From Anaeromicrobium sp. (lineage in GTDB: Bacteria > Bacillota > Clostridia > Peptostreptococcales > Thermotaleaceae), in contig NZ_JAOART010000120.1 of NCBI RefSeq assembly GCF_025210435.1, positions 1 to 41,987 on the forward strand: a DNA stretch of 41,987 bases, read 5' to 3'. Both the position numbers and the translations under genes were made by a program. Of this stretch, positions 8,199-16,920 are shown in pieces. Below the pieces are notes generated by a model. The model was given only the letters and a program-made list of their open reading frames with translations. It did no database searches and was not told the origin of the DNA. Position 1 is the first letter of the stretch. Each line of letters begins with the position of its first letter.

Positions 8199-9479
8199 TT
8201 ATAATCCCCCGCCAACTTTTTCATAAGGTATTTCTATAATAAATTCTGTAAATTTATCTACCTGAGAGTTTACACTGATATGACCTTGAAAGTGTTTTTT
8301 TACAATTTGCTTCACATGGGTTAAACCAATACCACTAGACATTTTTCCTGTGACCTTGTCATATTTAGTTGAGTAACCAGCTCCAAATATGGCATTTAAT
8401 TTATCTTCTCTGATACCTACTCCATCATCCTTAATAGTAAATCTAATTAGGTCATTCTTATAAAGACAATTGATGTAAACATGGCCATAGTTATGAATTG
8501 CATCTATACTATTGATGGCTAAATTATTTAAAATAGATATAATTGGGTAATATTCCTTTAGAGTAAATAAAATATTATAATCAATTGTTACGATTATTTT
8601 TTTTTCTTGCTTTTGTGCAATTTTAACCATATTATCCTTAATTATAAGAAGTATATCCCTATTACTCATATAATTAAGGGGACTCTTCATGGTAAATGCG
8701 GACTCCATACCAGCTATAACTCTTAAATAATCCTTTTTAACTTCATGTATATCCTTTGCAATCTTTAGAAGGGGTGCCTTTAAGTCAGGATCATTAACCT
8801 TATGATAATATTCATGTATAAAGGATACGGTCCTTTCTATTTCATCCCTTGATTTTTCTAAGAAAAAGAGTTCAGTTTTCAATTTAGATGTAAATAAAAC
8901 AAGTTCCTTATAATACTTTTCCTTTTGATCTATCTCAAATTTTCCCACATAATAATTACTTAGCCAATATACCATATAAGTCATGATGGTTCTTAACCCT
9001 CCCATTATAATTATGGCCATTACTATTTTGTCAAAGGGCCCCGATGTCCAAACCTTTCGAACTATAGCTTCAATTAAGTTTGAAAAGGAATCACAGACCC
9101 ATAAAGTTAGCATAAAATTAAGGGGTTTATTAGAATTAACTCGAACTTCTAATAAATGAAAAAGTAGTCCAAAGGGTACATAAAAGGCAATTACAGGTAT
9201 ATATATCATGATTACATCCCTTAAATTTAGGTTTCCACTACCTAAATAAGTAATCATTCCCCGAAAGGCAAACATGAAGATTCCTACTAAAGTACAAATA
9301 AGAAGTTCGTTATAATCTTTAAAATACAATAGAAATAAAGACAATACAACAACAGCTAAAGATAATCTAAAACCATATGTATAAGGACTTATGTAAATTT
9401 GGCCCATGAAAACTGTTAAAATGCACATGGCAAATATATTTTCAATCTTCCTTCGATTCATCTTAATAATATGCAACAT
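8199..9479 (-). CDS. Sensor histidine kinase of the GlnK/YcbA type
   Basis: A 426-residue membrane histidine kinase. About six hydrophobic segments fill residues 1-180 with no large external sensor domain, then comes a cytoplasmic helical region with the atypical H-box KDIHEVKKDYLRV, then an ATPase domain with NNLAINSIDAI (N box), IKDDGVGI (G1) and MSSGIGLTHVKQIV (G2). This layout and H-box fit the GlnK group that partners GlnL. I chose the ATG at 9479 because AAGGAG lies just upstream; an earlier in-frame ATG at 9563 has no such site. In Bacillus the pair senses glutamine and switches on a glutaminase-transporter operon; here the target is probably the acidic amino acid symporter. Confidence 0.8.
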   Translation of the reverse strand: MLHIIKMNRRKIENIFAMCILTVFMGQIYISPYTYGFRLSLAVVVLSLFLLYFKDYNELLICTLVGIFMFAFRGMITYLGSGNLNLRDVIMIYIPVIAFYVPFGLLFHLLEVRVNSNKPLNFMLTLWVCDSFSNLIEAIVRKVWTSGPFDKIVMAIIIMGGLRTIMTYMVYWLSNYYVGKFEIDQKEKYYKELVLFTSKLKTELFFLEKSRDEIERTVSFIHEYYHKVNDPDLKAPLLKIAKDIHEVKKDYLRVIAGMESAFTMKSPLNYMSNRDILLIIKDNMVKIAQKQEKKIIVTIDYNILFTLKEYYPIISILNNLAINSIDAIHNYGHVYINCLYKNDLIRFTIKDDGVGIREDKLNAIFGAGYSTKYDKVTGKMSSGIGLTHVKQIVKKHFQGHISVNSQVDKFTEFIIEIPYEKVGGGL

Positions 9480-9714
9480 ATCACTCCTTAAGCTAGATTC
9501 ATTATCATCTTTTGTCCTTATTATACTATAATAATATACTAAAATAAATTTACAGTTATACAATATAAACTATAATAAATAGGAATATATGTGATGATAC
9601 TAATTTTGATGGATTATATTATAAAAAAATCTTTATAGTATGCACTTTTTTATAATATAATTTACTTGGGGTTAAATGTGAAATATTATTAAGGGTGAGT
9701 AGGGGGGCTTATTG

Positions 9715-10218
9715 ATGGAATTAAATTCCCATAGATTAAGATTAGTACCGCTAACTTTAGATGAATTAGAAGATAGTCTTGTAGATAGGGAGTTAGTAGG
9801 AAAAAAGGCTGGACTGAAATCTAAGGGACAATTGACTAATCTCATGAGGATAGTATATAAAATAAAAATAAATAATATAAAAAAGGATCCCAAAAACTAT
9901 TTATTCTACACCTACTGGCAAATAATATTAAAAGAAGAAAATCGCATCATAGGAAGGGTAGGATTTAAAAATATACCAGATAGGGATGGTAAAATAGAAG
10001 TTGGCTATGGAATGGAAGAAGAATATAGGGACAAATCCTATATGACAGAGGCCTTAAATACTATAATTAAATGGGCTTTCTCAGATGATGGGACAAAGGC
10101 CATATTTGCAGTTACAAAAAAGGATAATATACCTTCTCAAAGGGTACTTTTAAAGGTAGGAATGGAATTGTATGAGGAGGATGAGAAATTTTATAAATGG
10201 ATAAAAAAATATATATAG
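9715..10218 (+). CDS. GNAT family N-acetyltransferase (RimJ/RimL type)
   Basis: A 167-residue acetyl-CoA-dependent acetyltransferase. The N terminus ELNSHRLRLVPLTLDEL is the usual RimJ/RimL opening, the middle has RIIGRVGFKNIPDRDGKIEVGYGMEEEYRDKSYMTEA cut by the acetyl-CoA loop, and the end has NIPSQRVLLKVGME. The family acetylates ribosomal proteins, other N termini or small amines; the substrate is unknown. The ATG at 9715 suits the AGGGGGG site at 9701-9707 better than the TTG one codon earlier. It lies 61 bases upstream of the methyltransferase gene and may share its transcript. Confidence 0.8.
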   Translation: MELNSHRLRLVPLTLDELEDSLVDRELVGKKAGLKSKGQLTNLMRIVYKIKINNIKKDPKNYLFYTYWQIILKEENRIIGRVGFKNIPDRDGKIEVGYGMEEEYRDKSYMTEALNTIIKWAFSDDGTKAIFAVTKKDNIPSQRVLLKVGMELYEEDEKFYKWIKKYI

Positions 10219-10279
10219 GAAATTTTCAATAAAATAGATATAATAGTAGGTATTGAAAAATAATAGATAGGATGGAATT

Positions 10280-11476
10280 ATGAAGAGAGAAATTATATTA
10301 AAAGTTAAATCAAAATTTGTAGACAAATTTAGAAATGGATATCCATTAATTTTTAAGGAAGCCATATTAAATCTTAAGGATTTAAAAAATGAAGGTGAAA
10401 TAGTTAAGCTTGTAACAGAAAAAAACAAGTTTATAGGAAGAGGATATTATGGAAAACAAAACAAGGGATTAGGATGGGTATTAACTAACAAGGAAAATGA
10501 AAAAATAGATATTAAATTTTTTGAAAAGAAACTAATATCAGCTTTAAATAAAAGGATAGCCTTTTATAATAGTAAAGACACTACAGCCTTTAGAGTATTC
10601 AATGGAGAAGGAGATGGAATTGGAGGATTCACCATTGAATACTTTGATGGATACTATCTTATAAATTGGTATAGCAAAGGAATATATAAGTTCAGAGATG
10701 AAGTAATAAATTCTTTGAAGAAATTAGTAGAATTTAAAGGTATATATGAAAAGAAGAGATTTGATACATCTGGTAAATATATAGAAGATAATGATTTTGT
10801 AATGGGTCAAAAGGCTGAAAATCCTATTATAGTTAAGGAAAATGGAGTGAATTTTGCCATATACTTAAATGAGGGAGCCATGGTTGGAGTATTTTTAGAC
10901 CAAAGGGATGTAAGAAGAACCATCAGGGATAAATATGCAAAGGGAAAGACTGTTCTTAATACTTTTTCCTATACGGGAGCCTTCTCCATATTTGCAGCCC
11001 TAGGAGGAGCTAAAAAGACTACTAGTGTAGATTTGGCTAATAGAAGTTTAAATAAAACTATAGAGCATTTTTCCATAAATAATATAGATTATGAAGCTCA
11101 AGATATAGTAGTAGAAGATGTATTTAATTATTTTAAATACGCCCTTAAAAAGGAATTAAAATTTGACATGGTAATATTAGATCCACCGAGTTTTGCAAAA
11201 TCTAAAAAGTTTAAATTTAGTGCTTCAAAGGATTACAAGGATCTATTAAAGGAAGCCATAGGTATAACTGAAAATAATGGAGTAATAGTGGCGTCCACTA
11301 ATTGTAGTACCTTTGATATGAAAAAATTCAAAGGATTTATAGATACGGCATTTAAAGAAATGAAGGGGAAATATAAAATAATAGAAGAATTTGCACTGCC
11401 TTCAGATTTTAGAGTAAATAAAGATTTTAAAGAGGGTAATTATCTAAAGGTAGCTTTTATTAAAAAGTTAAAATAG
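10280..11476 (+). CDS. Class I SAM-dependent rRNA methyltransferase (RlmI type)
   Basis: A 398-residue 23S rRNA cytosine-C5 methyltransferase homologue. An N-terminal PUA-like domain (residues 1-75, GRGYYGKQNKGLGW), a linker domain, then a Rossmann methyltransferase domain with NTFSYTGAFSIFAALGGA (SAM binding), a VDLANRSL acidic position, and the catalytic motif VILDPPSFAKSK. Near the C terminus STNCS follows the usual motif VI cysteine. In E. coli RlmI methylates C1962; the homologue here is named by family only. Start ATG with AGGATGG upstream. It is followed at once by a terminator shared with the convergent pyrophosphatase gene. Confidence 0.85.
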   Translation: MKREIILKVKSKFVDKFRNGYPLIFKEAILNLKDLKNEGEIVKLVTEKNKFIGRGYYGKQNKGLGWVLTNKENEKIDIKFFEKKLISALNKRIAFYNSKDTTAFRVFNGEGDGIGGFTIEYFDGYYLINWYSKGIYKFRDEVINSLKKLVEFKGIYEKKRFDTSGKYIEDNDFVMGQKAENPIIVKENGVNFAIYLNEGAMVGVFLDQRDVRRTIRDKYAKGKTVLNTFSYTGAFSIFAALGGAKKTTSVDLANRSLNKTIEHFSINNIDYEAQDIVVEDVFNYFKYALKKELKFDMVILDPPSFAKSKKFKFSASKDYKDLLKEAIGITENNGVIVASTNCSTFDMKKFKGFIDTAFKEMKGKYKIIEEFALPSDFRVNKDFKEGNYLKVAFIKKLK

Positions 11477-11483
11477 GTTAAAA

Positions 11484-11512
11484 AAAGTCCCTATGAATTA
11501 GGGACTTTAGAA
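11484..11512. terminator. Bidirectional terminator (rRNA methyltransferase / ppaC)
   Basis: A perfect 10-bp stem AAAGTCCCTA/TAGGGACTTT (11484-11493 with 11499-11508) between two convergent stops, with A- and T-rich arms on both sides. Confidence 0.8.
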
Positions 11513-11517
11513 TTTCT

Positions 11518-13131
11518 TTATTTTAGAGTATTTATTGCTTCTGTAATTCTAGGGATTACCTGTTTTTTTCTAGAAACTATTCCTGATGAGAATACTCCCT
11601 GCATATTATCCACATTAAAGGATATGGGAATGATTTGCTTATTGTTAGATTCAAACAATAAATAGGAACCTTCATTAATAATATCTGTGGCTAATAAAAG
11701 GGTAAGGTGGTAATCCTTACCATGATGTATGGAGTTTATAAAGTTTAAAAATTCTTCCTTTTTATTTAATATATCTTCAACGGCTAAAGTAAATACCTGT
11801 CCTACTCCCACTTTGAACCCTTCAATATCAAATTCTTTAAAATCTTTAAAGAATATTTCCTCAATAGTTTGGCCTTCTAAAGAAGTTCCTGCTTTAAACA
11901 TGTTAGTGGAAAATTCATCTAAATTTAAGTTTAATATTTTATTTAATGCATCTACTGCTTCCCTATCAAAGAAGGTGGTAGTAGGAGATTTGAAGAAAAG
12001 GGTATCAGATATGATACCTGATAAAAGTACTCCTGCAATATATTTAGGAATTTCCACATTGTTTTCTTTAAATAAACTATATACAACAGTACAGGTGCTA
12101 CCTACTGGAATATTTCTAAAGTTAATTGGAGTAGTCGTGGCTATATCTCCTAATTTATGATGATCTACTATTTCAAGAATATTAGCTTCTTTTAAACCTT
12201 CCGCACTTTGTCCATATTCATTATGGTCTACAAGAATTACGTTTTTACCTGCAGGACTAAGAAGATGTTTTCTACTTATGAAACCTTTAAATATATGGTT
12301 TTTATCTACTACAGGATAATTACTAAAATTAGTATTAACCATCTCGTCCTTTATTTCTTCTGTATAATCTGTAAGTTTAAATTTCACAAGATCTTTTCTT
12401 TTCATAATAGATGATACAAAGTTACATTGATTTATTATTTTAGATGTAATGTATGTATCTGTTGGAACGGATATTATAGGGATATTTTTTTTCTTTGCTT
12501 CTTCTATATATTCTTTTGGAATCTCTTGATTGCCAGTGATGATTAAAAGTTGCACATTAGACTCTAATGAATGTTCTATGATATCATATCTATCTCCAAC
12601 TATAACTATCTTATTTGAAGATAATCTTCCCTTTAGGGTTTCATAGTAGAAGGCTGCAACTAATACTTGTCCATTTAAAATTCTTTCATGTCCTGTAATA
12701 ATAGTCCCATCTAACCCCTTTGCCACATTAGACAAAGTCGTATTTAGATGATAAAAGTTACCCTTTATGGAAGATACTGCTATATCATACATGGTGGTTA
12801 TGCCTAGTAGTTTTCCATCTTCATTTATAATAGGTAGAGTTTTTAACTTATTATCCTGCATAATCTTATATGCACTTAATATGGATGCCTCTGGAGAAAG
12901 GCCTTGTACTTTTCTTAAATTCAAGTCTTCTAATTGGGTTTTTACATTGTCTATATAGACAGGCTCATCTATATTAAAATAATCTAATACATATTTTGAT
13001 TCCTTATTAATAGGTCCTAATACACAAGGAATAGAGTTAAAACCTAGTTTGTTTTTTAAGTAGGAAAAGGCAATGGCCGAAGTTACTGAATCCGTATCGG
13101 GATTTTTGTGACCAAATACTAATACTTCCAT
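11518..13131 (-). CDS. ppaC: Manganese-dependent inorganic pyrophosphatase with CBS and DRTGG inserts
   Basis: A 537-residue family II pyrophosphatase that hydrolyses PPi to two phosphates. The DHH domain opens with FGHKNPDTDS (residues 6-15) and has ILVDHNE and EIVDHHKLGD; the DHHA2 domain is at the C terminus with the SRKKQVIPRI substrate-binding segment. Between them is a regulatory insert: CBS 1 (about 75-125), a DRTGG-like domain (about 130-240) and CBS 2 (about 245-300). In studied clostridial homologues the CBS pair binds adenine nucleotides and makes the enzyme responsive to energy state. Length matches the CBS-PPase subgroup (plain PpaC is about 310 residues). Start ATG with a strong AAAGGAGG. 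Confidence 0.92.
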   Translation of the reverse strand: MEVLVFGHKNPDTDSVTSAIAFSYLKNKLGFNSIPCVLGPINKESKYVLDYFNIDEPVYIDNVKTQLEDLNLRKVQGLSPEASILSAYKIMQDNKLKTLPIINEDGKLLGITTMYDIAVSSIKGNFYHLNTTLSNVAKGLDGTIITGHERILNGQVLVAAFYYETLKGRLSSNKIVIVGDRYDIIEHSLESNVQLLIITGNQEIPKEYIEEAKKKNIPIISVPTDTYITSKIINQCNFVSSIMKRKDLVKFKLTDYTEEIKDEMVNTNFSNYPVVDKNHIFKGFISRKHLLSPAGKNVILVDHNEYGQSAEGLKEANILEIVDHHKLGDIATTTPINFRNIPVGSTCTVVYSLFKENNVEIPKYIAGVLLSGIISDTLFFKSPTTTFFDREAVDALNKILNLNLDEFSTNMFKAGTSLEGQTIEEIFFKDFKEFDIEGFKVGVGQVFTLAVEDILNKKEEFLNFINSIHHGKDYHLTLLLATDIINEGSYLLFESNNKQIIPISFNVDNMQGVFSSGIVSRKKQVIPRITEAINTLK

Positions 13132-13253
13132 TTTGAGTACCTCCTTTTTAGTGATTTATCTATTATACCAAAAGTATAGAGTCTATTTAAAGGAAAAAAA
13201 ATAAATTTATAGAATAATTTAGTTTATAAGAAATAATTAGGAGGGCATAAGGA

Positions 13254-14285
13254 ATGAAGATAATAGATTTAAGAAGTGATACGGTAACAAAGCCAACTAC
13301 CAAAATGAGAGAAGCCATGTTCAAAGCCATAGTTGGGGATGATGTATACGAAGATGATCCTACAGTAAAGGAACTAGAGATCTATGCAGCAAAATTAGTT
13401 GGAAAAGAAGCTGCCCTATTTGTACCAAGTGGAACCTTTGGTAACCAATTAGGATTATTTACCCATTGTAAAAGGGGAGATGAGGTAATACTAGGAGATG
13501 ATTGTCATATAGTTGCTCATGAAGTGGGAGCTGCATCTGTAATAGCAGGAGTTCAGTTAAGGACTATAGATACGGATGGAGGCATGATGGATCCTTCTAG
13601 AATTGAAAGTAAAATAAGAAAAGAGGAAGATATACATTTTCCTAATACGGGATTAATATGTGTGGAAAATGCCCATTCTGTAGGAAAGGTTGTACCAATA
13701 GATAATATGAAAGAAATTTATGAAATTGCTAAAAAGTATCATATTCCCGTACATTTAGACGGAGCTAGGGTTTTTAATGCTTCAGCTAGCTTAGGTGTGG
13801 ATCCAATAGATATTACTAAATACTGTGATTCTGTAATGTTTTGTTTATCAAAGGGATTATGTGCTCCTGTAGGATCTATATTAGCTGGAAGTAAAGATTT
13901 TATATTAAAGGCAAGAAAAAATAGAAAGTTAATGGGGGGAGGACTAAGACAAGCAGGTTTTCTAGCAGCGGCTGGGCTTGTGGCACTAAAAGAAATGGTT
14001 AAAAGGATTCATGAAGATCATGAAAATGCCAAATATTTAGGAAAAAATTTAAAGAACATAAAGGGCATAGAAGTCGACTTAGAGCATATACATATAAACA
14101 TGGTATTTTTTAATATGGAGAAAATTCATCATAATGTGGACGAATTTGTACAATATATGAAGAATAAGAACATACTCATAAATCCACCTGAAGATGGAAT
14201 GTATAGATTTGTTACTAATTATTGGGTTAACAGGGAAGAGATTGACCATGTAATAGAATCTATAAGAAAATTTTTTCCTCAATAG
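13254..14285 (+). CDS. ltaE: Low-specificity L-threonine aldolase
   Basis: A 343-residue PLP enzyme of the beta-eliminating lyase group that splits L-threonine or allo-threonine to glycine and acetaldehyde. N-terminal IDLRSDTVTKPT is the family hallmark; the PLP lysine is K200 in FCLSKGLCAPVGS; HLDGARVFNA supplies the PLP-nitrogen aspartate. Length is typical. It begins with ATG behind GGAGGGCATAAGG. It stands alone, divergent from ppaC, and its stop is followed after three bases by copy C of the 158-bp repeat, so the natural terminator may lie beyond or within the repeat. Confidence 0.9.
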   Translation: MKIIDLRSDTVTKPTTKMREAMFKAIVGDDVYEDDPTVKELEIYAAKLVGKEAALFVPSGTFGNQLGLFTHCKRGDEVILGDDCHIVAHEVGAASVIAGVQLRTIDTDGGMMDPSRIESKIRKEEDIHFPNTGLICVENAHSVGKVVPIDNMKEIYEIAKKYHIPVHLDGARVFNASASLGVDPIDITKYCDSVMFCLSKGLCAPVGSILAGSKDFILKARKNRKLMGGGLRQAGFLAAAGLVALKEMVKRIHEDHENAKYLGKNLKNIKGIEVDLEHIHINMVFFNMEKIHHNVDEFVQYMKNKNILINPPEDGMYRFVTNYWVNREEIDHVIESIRKFFPQ

Positions 14286-14288
14286 GTA

Positions 14289-14446
14289 AGGCATACTCAA
14301 AAAATAAATTAGTCATTTCACTGGTTATTTGAACTATTTTCTTCGTTATGGAGTCCTTTACATATGTTTAATATGCTCACCCACCATGCCTTGAAAATAA
14401 TCCAAATCCCTTAGGGTCCTGACTAGTTTATTTTTTTCATATGCCT
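14289..14446 (+). repeat. 158-bp MITE-like repeat, copy C
   Basis: The third 158-bp copy, same orientation as copy B, with a few substitutions (AGGCATACTC in place of AGGCATATTC; TCCTTTACAT in place of TCGCTTACAT). It lies three bases after the ltaE stop. Confidence 0.85.
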
Positions 14447-14453
14447 AAAGGTA

Positions 14454-14480
14454 AAAAGTCCCTAAATTAGGGACTTTTCT
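14454..14480. terminator. Bidirectional terminator
   Basis: A perfect 10-bp stem AAAAGTCCCT/AGGGACTTTT (14454-14463 with 14469-14478), next to the stop of the minus-strand small gene and downstream of ltaE. Confidence 0.8.
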
Positions 14481-14484
14481 TTTA

Positions 14485-14685
14485 CTATTCTAATTCATAG
14501 GTAAAAGGATAAACGTCATCAGCTTTTTTGCCTAATTTATTAGCAAAAGCTTCTGCGTCAATCTCTTCTACAACATTGTCTTCTTTGAAGATTCGTACAT
14601 TCCATACTTCACCATCACGTATTAAAAGTTCAGCAGGATAAACAGTACCATCATCTAATGTTACATTGCCACGTTTCCAACTCAT
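14485..14685 (-). CDS. Small hypothetical protein (66 aa)
   Basis: A 66-residue acidic soluble protein starting MSWKRGNVTLDDGTVYPAEL. It has a strong ribosome site (GAAAGGAGAG, eight bases before ATG) and its own terminator, so it is probably expressed. The short strands in the first half suggest a small beta fold; I do not recognise a family and assign no function. Confidence 0.6.
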   Translation of the reverse strand: MSWKRGNVTLDDGTVYPAELLIRDGEVWNVRIFKEDNVVEEIDAEAFANKLGKKADDVYPFTYELE

Positions 14686-14804
14686 AAAATCTCTCCTTTC
14701 ATGAATCTGATTTTAGTATGTGTAAGGAAGAGAAAAATATGATTGTAAAAATAATCTAAAAAAAATTTTTACAGATAGAGAGAAAGATTTTAGTTCTGAA
14801 ACGA

Positions 14805-14879
14805 TTATCAATTGATAAAAATGTTTATTTTAAAAAAACGTGAAAACTAGTATACAAAGGAGCTATAAAAGTATATAAT
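14805..14879 (+). promoter_or_regulatory. Palindrome and promoter in front of the cation efflux gene
   Basis: A perfect 14-bp palindrome TTATCAATTGATAA at 14805-14818, preceded by ACGA, resembles half of a Fur-family box (ATTATCA elements). Downstream is TATACA-N17-TATAAT (14851-14856, 14874-14879), a plausible promoter. A metal-responsive regulator for a metal exporter would make sense; this is inference. Confidence 0.4.
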
Positions 14880-14918
14880 ATAATAACGCTATATCATTTG
14901 AGAATAAGGGGGATGATA

Positions 14919-15845
14919 ATGTTGAATGATGGAGAAAGAATAAAGTTAGGAAATAAGGTGCTCACAATTACAATTGCCCTAAATATAATATTGACAATTA
15001 TAAAAGTTATGGCAGGTCTTAGGGGAAATAGTAGTGCCATGGTGGCAGATGGGTTACACTCACTTAGTGATGTGATAACTTCTATTGGTATTATAATTAG
15101 TTTATTTATTTCGTCTAAACCTAGGGATGAGGAGCATCCCTATGGTCATGAGAAGGCAGAATCCATAGCATCATTCTTATTAGCGTTAGTACTAGTTGTT
15201 ACAGGAGCACAAATAGGATACCATAGTATTAAAACCATAATACATAAAACCTATGCTGAGCCTGAGTTTTATACCATAATAGTTGGAATAATATCCGTAT
15301 TAATAAAGGAATATCAATATAGAATTACTATGGGTGCTGCTAAAAAGATAAATAGCAATGCTATGATGTCAGATGCTTGGCATCATAGATCTGATGCCTT
15401 TTCCTCCATAGCCGCATTAATAGGTATAATAGGGTCAAGATTAGGATATGCTTATTTGGATCCTGTAGCAGGTATAATAGTATCTGTAATAGTTGTAAAA
15501 GTGGGAATTGAACTTTTACTACAGGCAGTACATGAATTAATGGATGGAAGTATAGATGAAAAAGAAATAGAAGAAATAAAAGATAAGGTTATGGAAATTA
15601 AGGGAGTAAGAAATATAAATCAGCTTAGGGGAAGAAAGCATGGATCTAAAACTAATTTGGATATAAACATATGTGTTGACCCTAATATTACTGTATATGA
15701 AGGCCATAAGATAGGTGATATTGCACAAAGGGATATAAAGAATGAATTTTCTAATATAAAGGAAATAATAGTTCATATTGATCCCTGTACTCACAAGGAA
15801 CCTCATGAATGTGGACAATGCAACAGAAAAAAATCAAAAAAATAA
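14919..15845 (+). CDS. Cation diffusion facilitator (CDF) family metal efflux transporter
   Basis: A 308-residue CDF exporter of Zn2+, Fe2+, Mn2+ or similar. Metal-site motifs are clear: HSLSDVITS in TM2, HPYGHEKAE between TM2 and TM3, and SDAWHHRSDAFSS in TM5; DPVAGIIVS closes TM6. A cytoplasmic domain follows and ends in a His/Cys-rich tail (HIDPCTHKEPHECGQC), which may bind metal. I put the start at ATG 14919, seven bases after AAGGGGG; the TTG at 14898 and the ATG at 14913 are poorly placed. It is 40 bases ahead of the RpiR gene, perhaps on a shared transcript by chance. Confidence 0.88.
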   Translation: MLNDGERIKLGNKVLTITIALNIILTIIKVMAGLRGNSSAMVADGLHSLSDVITSIGIIISLFISSKPRDEEHPYGHEKAESIASFLLALVLVVTGAQIGYHSIKTIIHKTYAEPEFYTIIVGIISVLIKEYQYRITMGAAKKINSNAMMSDAWHHRSDAFSSIAALIGIIGSRLGYAYLDPVAGIIVSVIVVKVGIELLLQAVHELMDGSIDEKEIEEIKDKVMEIKGVRNINQLRGRKHGSKTNLDINICVDPNITVYEGHKIGDIAQRDIKNEFSNIKEIIVHIDPCTHKEPHECGQCNRKKSKK

Positions 15846-15885
15846 ATAGTAAAGTTTTATATAAAAATGAGATGAGGGAGCTTTT

Positions 15886-16740
15886 ATGACTGAACAAAAT
15901 ATACTTAAATATTTAAAAGAAAATTATAAAAATCTAACAGAGAGTCAGAAATTGTTAGCACAATATATATTAGACCATTATAACGAAGTAGTGTTTATGT
16001 CAGCACTAGAACTAGGAAAGAGAGTAGGTGTTAGTGATGCTACTATTATAAGGTTTGCTAAAGCAATAGGATTTGATGGCTATATAGATTTGAAAAATGC
16101 CATAAAAAATAGTATGAAAGATATAGGGGCACCTGATAAAAGACTTTTGAAAAATTGGAATCGATTTAAAGATTCAAATGATCTTGTTATGCAAATTGCC
16201 CATACAGATGTATCTAACTTAGAAAATTTTTTATTGAATATTGATCATGATAAAATTGATAAGATTGTTCAATCAATATTTCGTGCAAAAACTATATATT
16301 TCCTTGGTATTGGATCTAGTAGAGTCATTGCACAGTTTATGGCATGGCATATGAGAAGAATGGGATTTTCTGTAGTGAATATAAATGATGGAGGACTAGT
16401 TCTTTTTGAAACACTTAGTGCCACAACTAAAGACGATGTATTATTTACGTGTAGCTTTCCAAGATATTTAAAGGACACTTATCACGCTACTCAGATTGCA
16501 AAAAATAAAGGGGCAAAAGTTATTACCATTACAGATAACGAATTATCAGATATAGGTATCAATAGTGATTTAGTATTATCTACATCCATCGAAACTCCAA
16601 GCTTTTTTAATTCTTACGTTGTTCCTATGGAATTATGTAATATCTTATTAATGAGTATTTTAGAAAAAGATAAAGATAAAATATATAAAAAAATAAAGGA
16701 AAATAGTAAAAATATTAAAAGTGTAGATTTATTTTTATAA
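15886..16740 (+). CDS. MurR/RpiR family transcriptional regulator
   Basis: A 284-residue regulator. An N-terminal HTH_6 domain (residues 1-77) has ALELGKRVGVSDATIIRFAKAIGF as its recognition region (shown here as the family pattern around residues 40-63), then a SIS sugar-phosphate-binding domain (about 120-250) with FLGIGSSRVIA and ITDNELSDIG. RpiR proteins repress or activate catabolic operons in answer to phosphosugars such as MurNAc-6-phosphate. It sits upstream of AbgT, alanine racemase and an amidohydrolase, all in the same direction, so it probably controls them. A terminator follows it, so regulator and targets are separate transcripts. Confidence 0.87.
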   Translation: MTEQNILKYLKENYKNLTESQKLLAQYILDHYNEVVFMSALELGKRVGVSDATIIRFAKAIGFDGYIDLKNAIKNSMKDIGAPDKRLLKNWNRFKDSNDLVMQIAHTDVSNLENFLLNIDHDKIDKIVQSIFRAKTIYFLGIGSSRVIAQFMAWHMRRMGFSVVNINDGGLVLFETLSATTKDDVLFTCSFPRYLKDTYHATQIAKNKGAKVITITDNELSDIGINSDLVLSTSIETPSFFNSYVVPMELCNILLMSILEKDKDKIYKKIKENSKNIKSVDLFL

Positions 16741-16781
16741 ATTATTTAAGAATTTTCCATAGAAAAAATAACCCAAAGTGT

Positions 16782-16824
16782 AAGTATCAATAGCTCATTG
16801 TTGAGAATATTGATGCTTTTTTTT
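16782..16824 (+). terminator. Terminator after the RpiR gene
   Basis: Stem AAGTATCAATA (16782-16792) with TATTGATGCTT (16808-16818), one G-U pair, followed by eight Ts. Confidence 0.8.
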
Positions 16825-16850
16825 ATTGAGAAGAAACAAAGAAAAAAAAG

Positions 16851-16895
16851 TTGCATTCACTACAAAGAAATAATATAATGTAGTAAACGTTACAC
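16851..16895 (+). promoter_or_regulatory. SigA-type promoter and possible operator of the abgT operon
   Basis: TTGCAT (16851-16856), a 17-base spacer, and TATAAT (16874-16879) form a near-consensus housekeeping promoter. Just after it, GTAA-ACG-TTAC is a short dyad overlapping the expected transcription start, a possible binding site for the adjacent RpiR regulator. Confidence 0.65.
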
Positions 16896-16920
16896 GCATT
16901 TGCATAAAGGAGGAGAATTA

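Noticed and set aside
13140-13253. Riboswitch or T-box between ppaC and ltaE
   Set aside because: The gap is too short and AT-rich, with no conserved T-box or riboswitch core.
11484-14478. Repeat family shared by the hairpins at 11484 and 14454
   Set aside because: Both use AAGTCCCT/AGGGACTT, but similarity stops at the stem; they are ordinary terminators.
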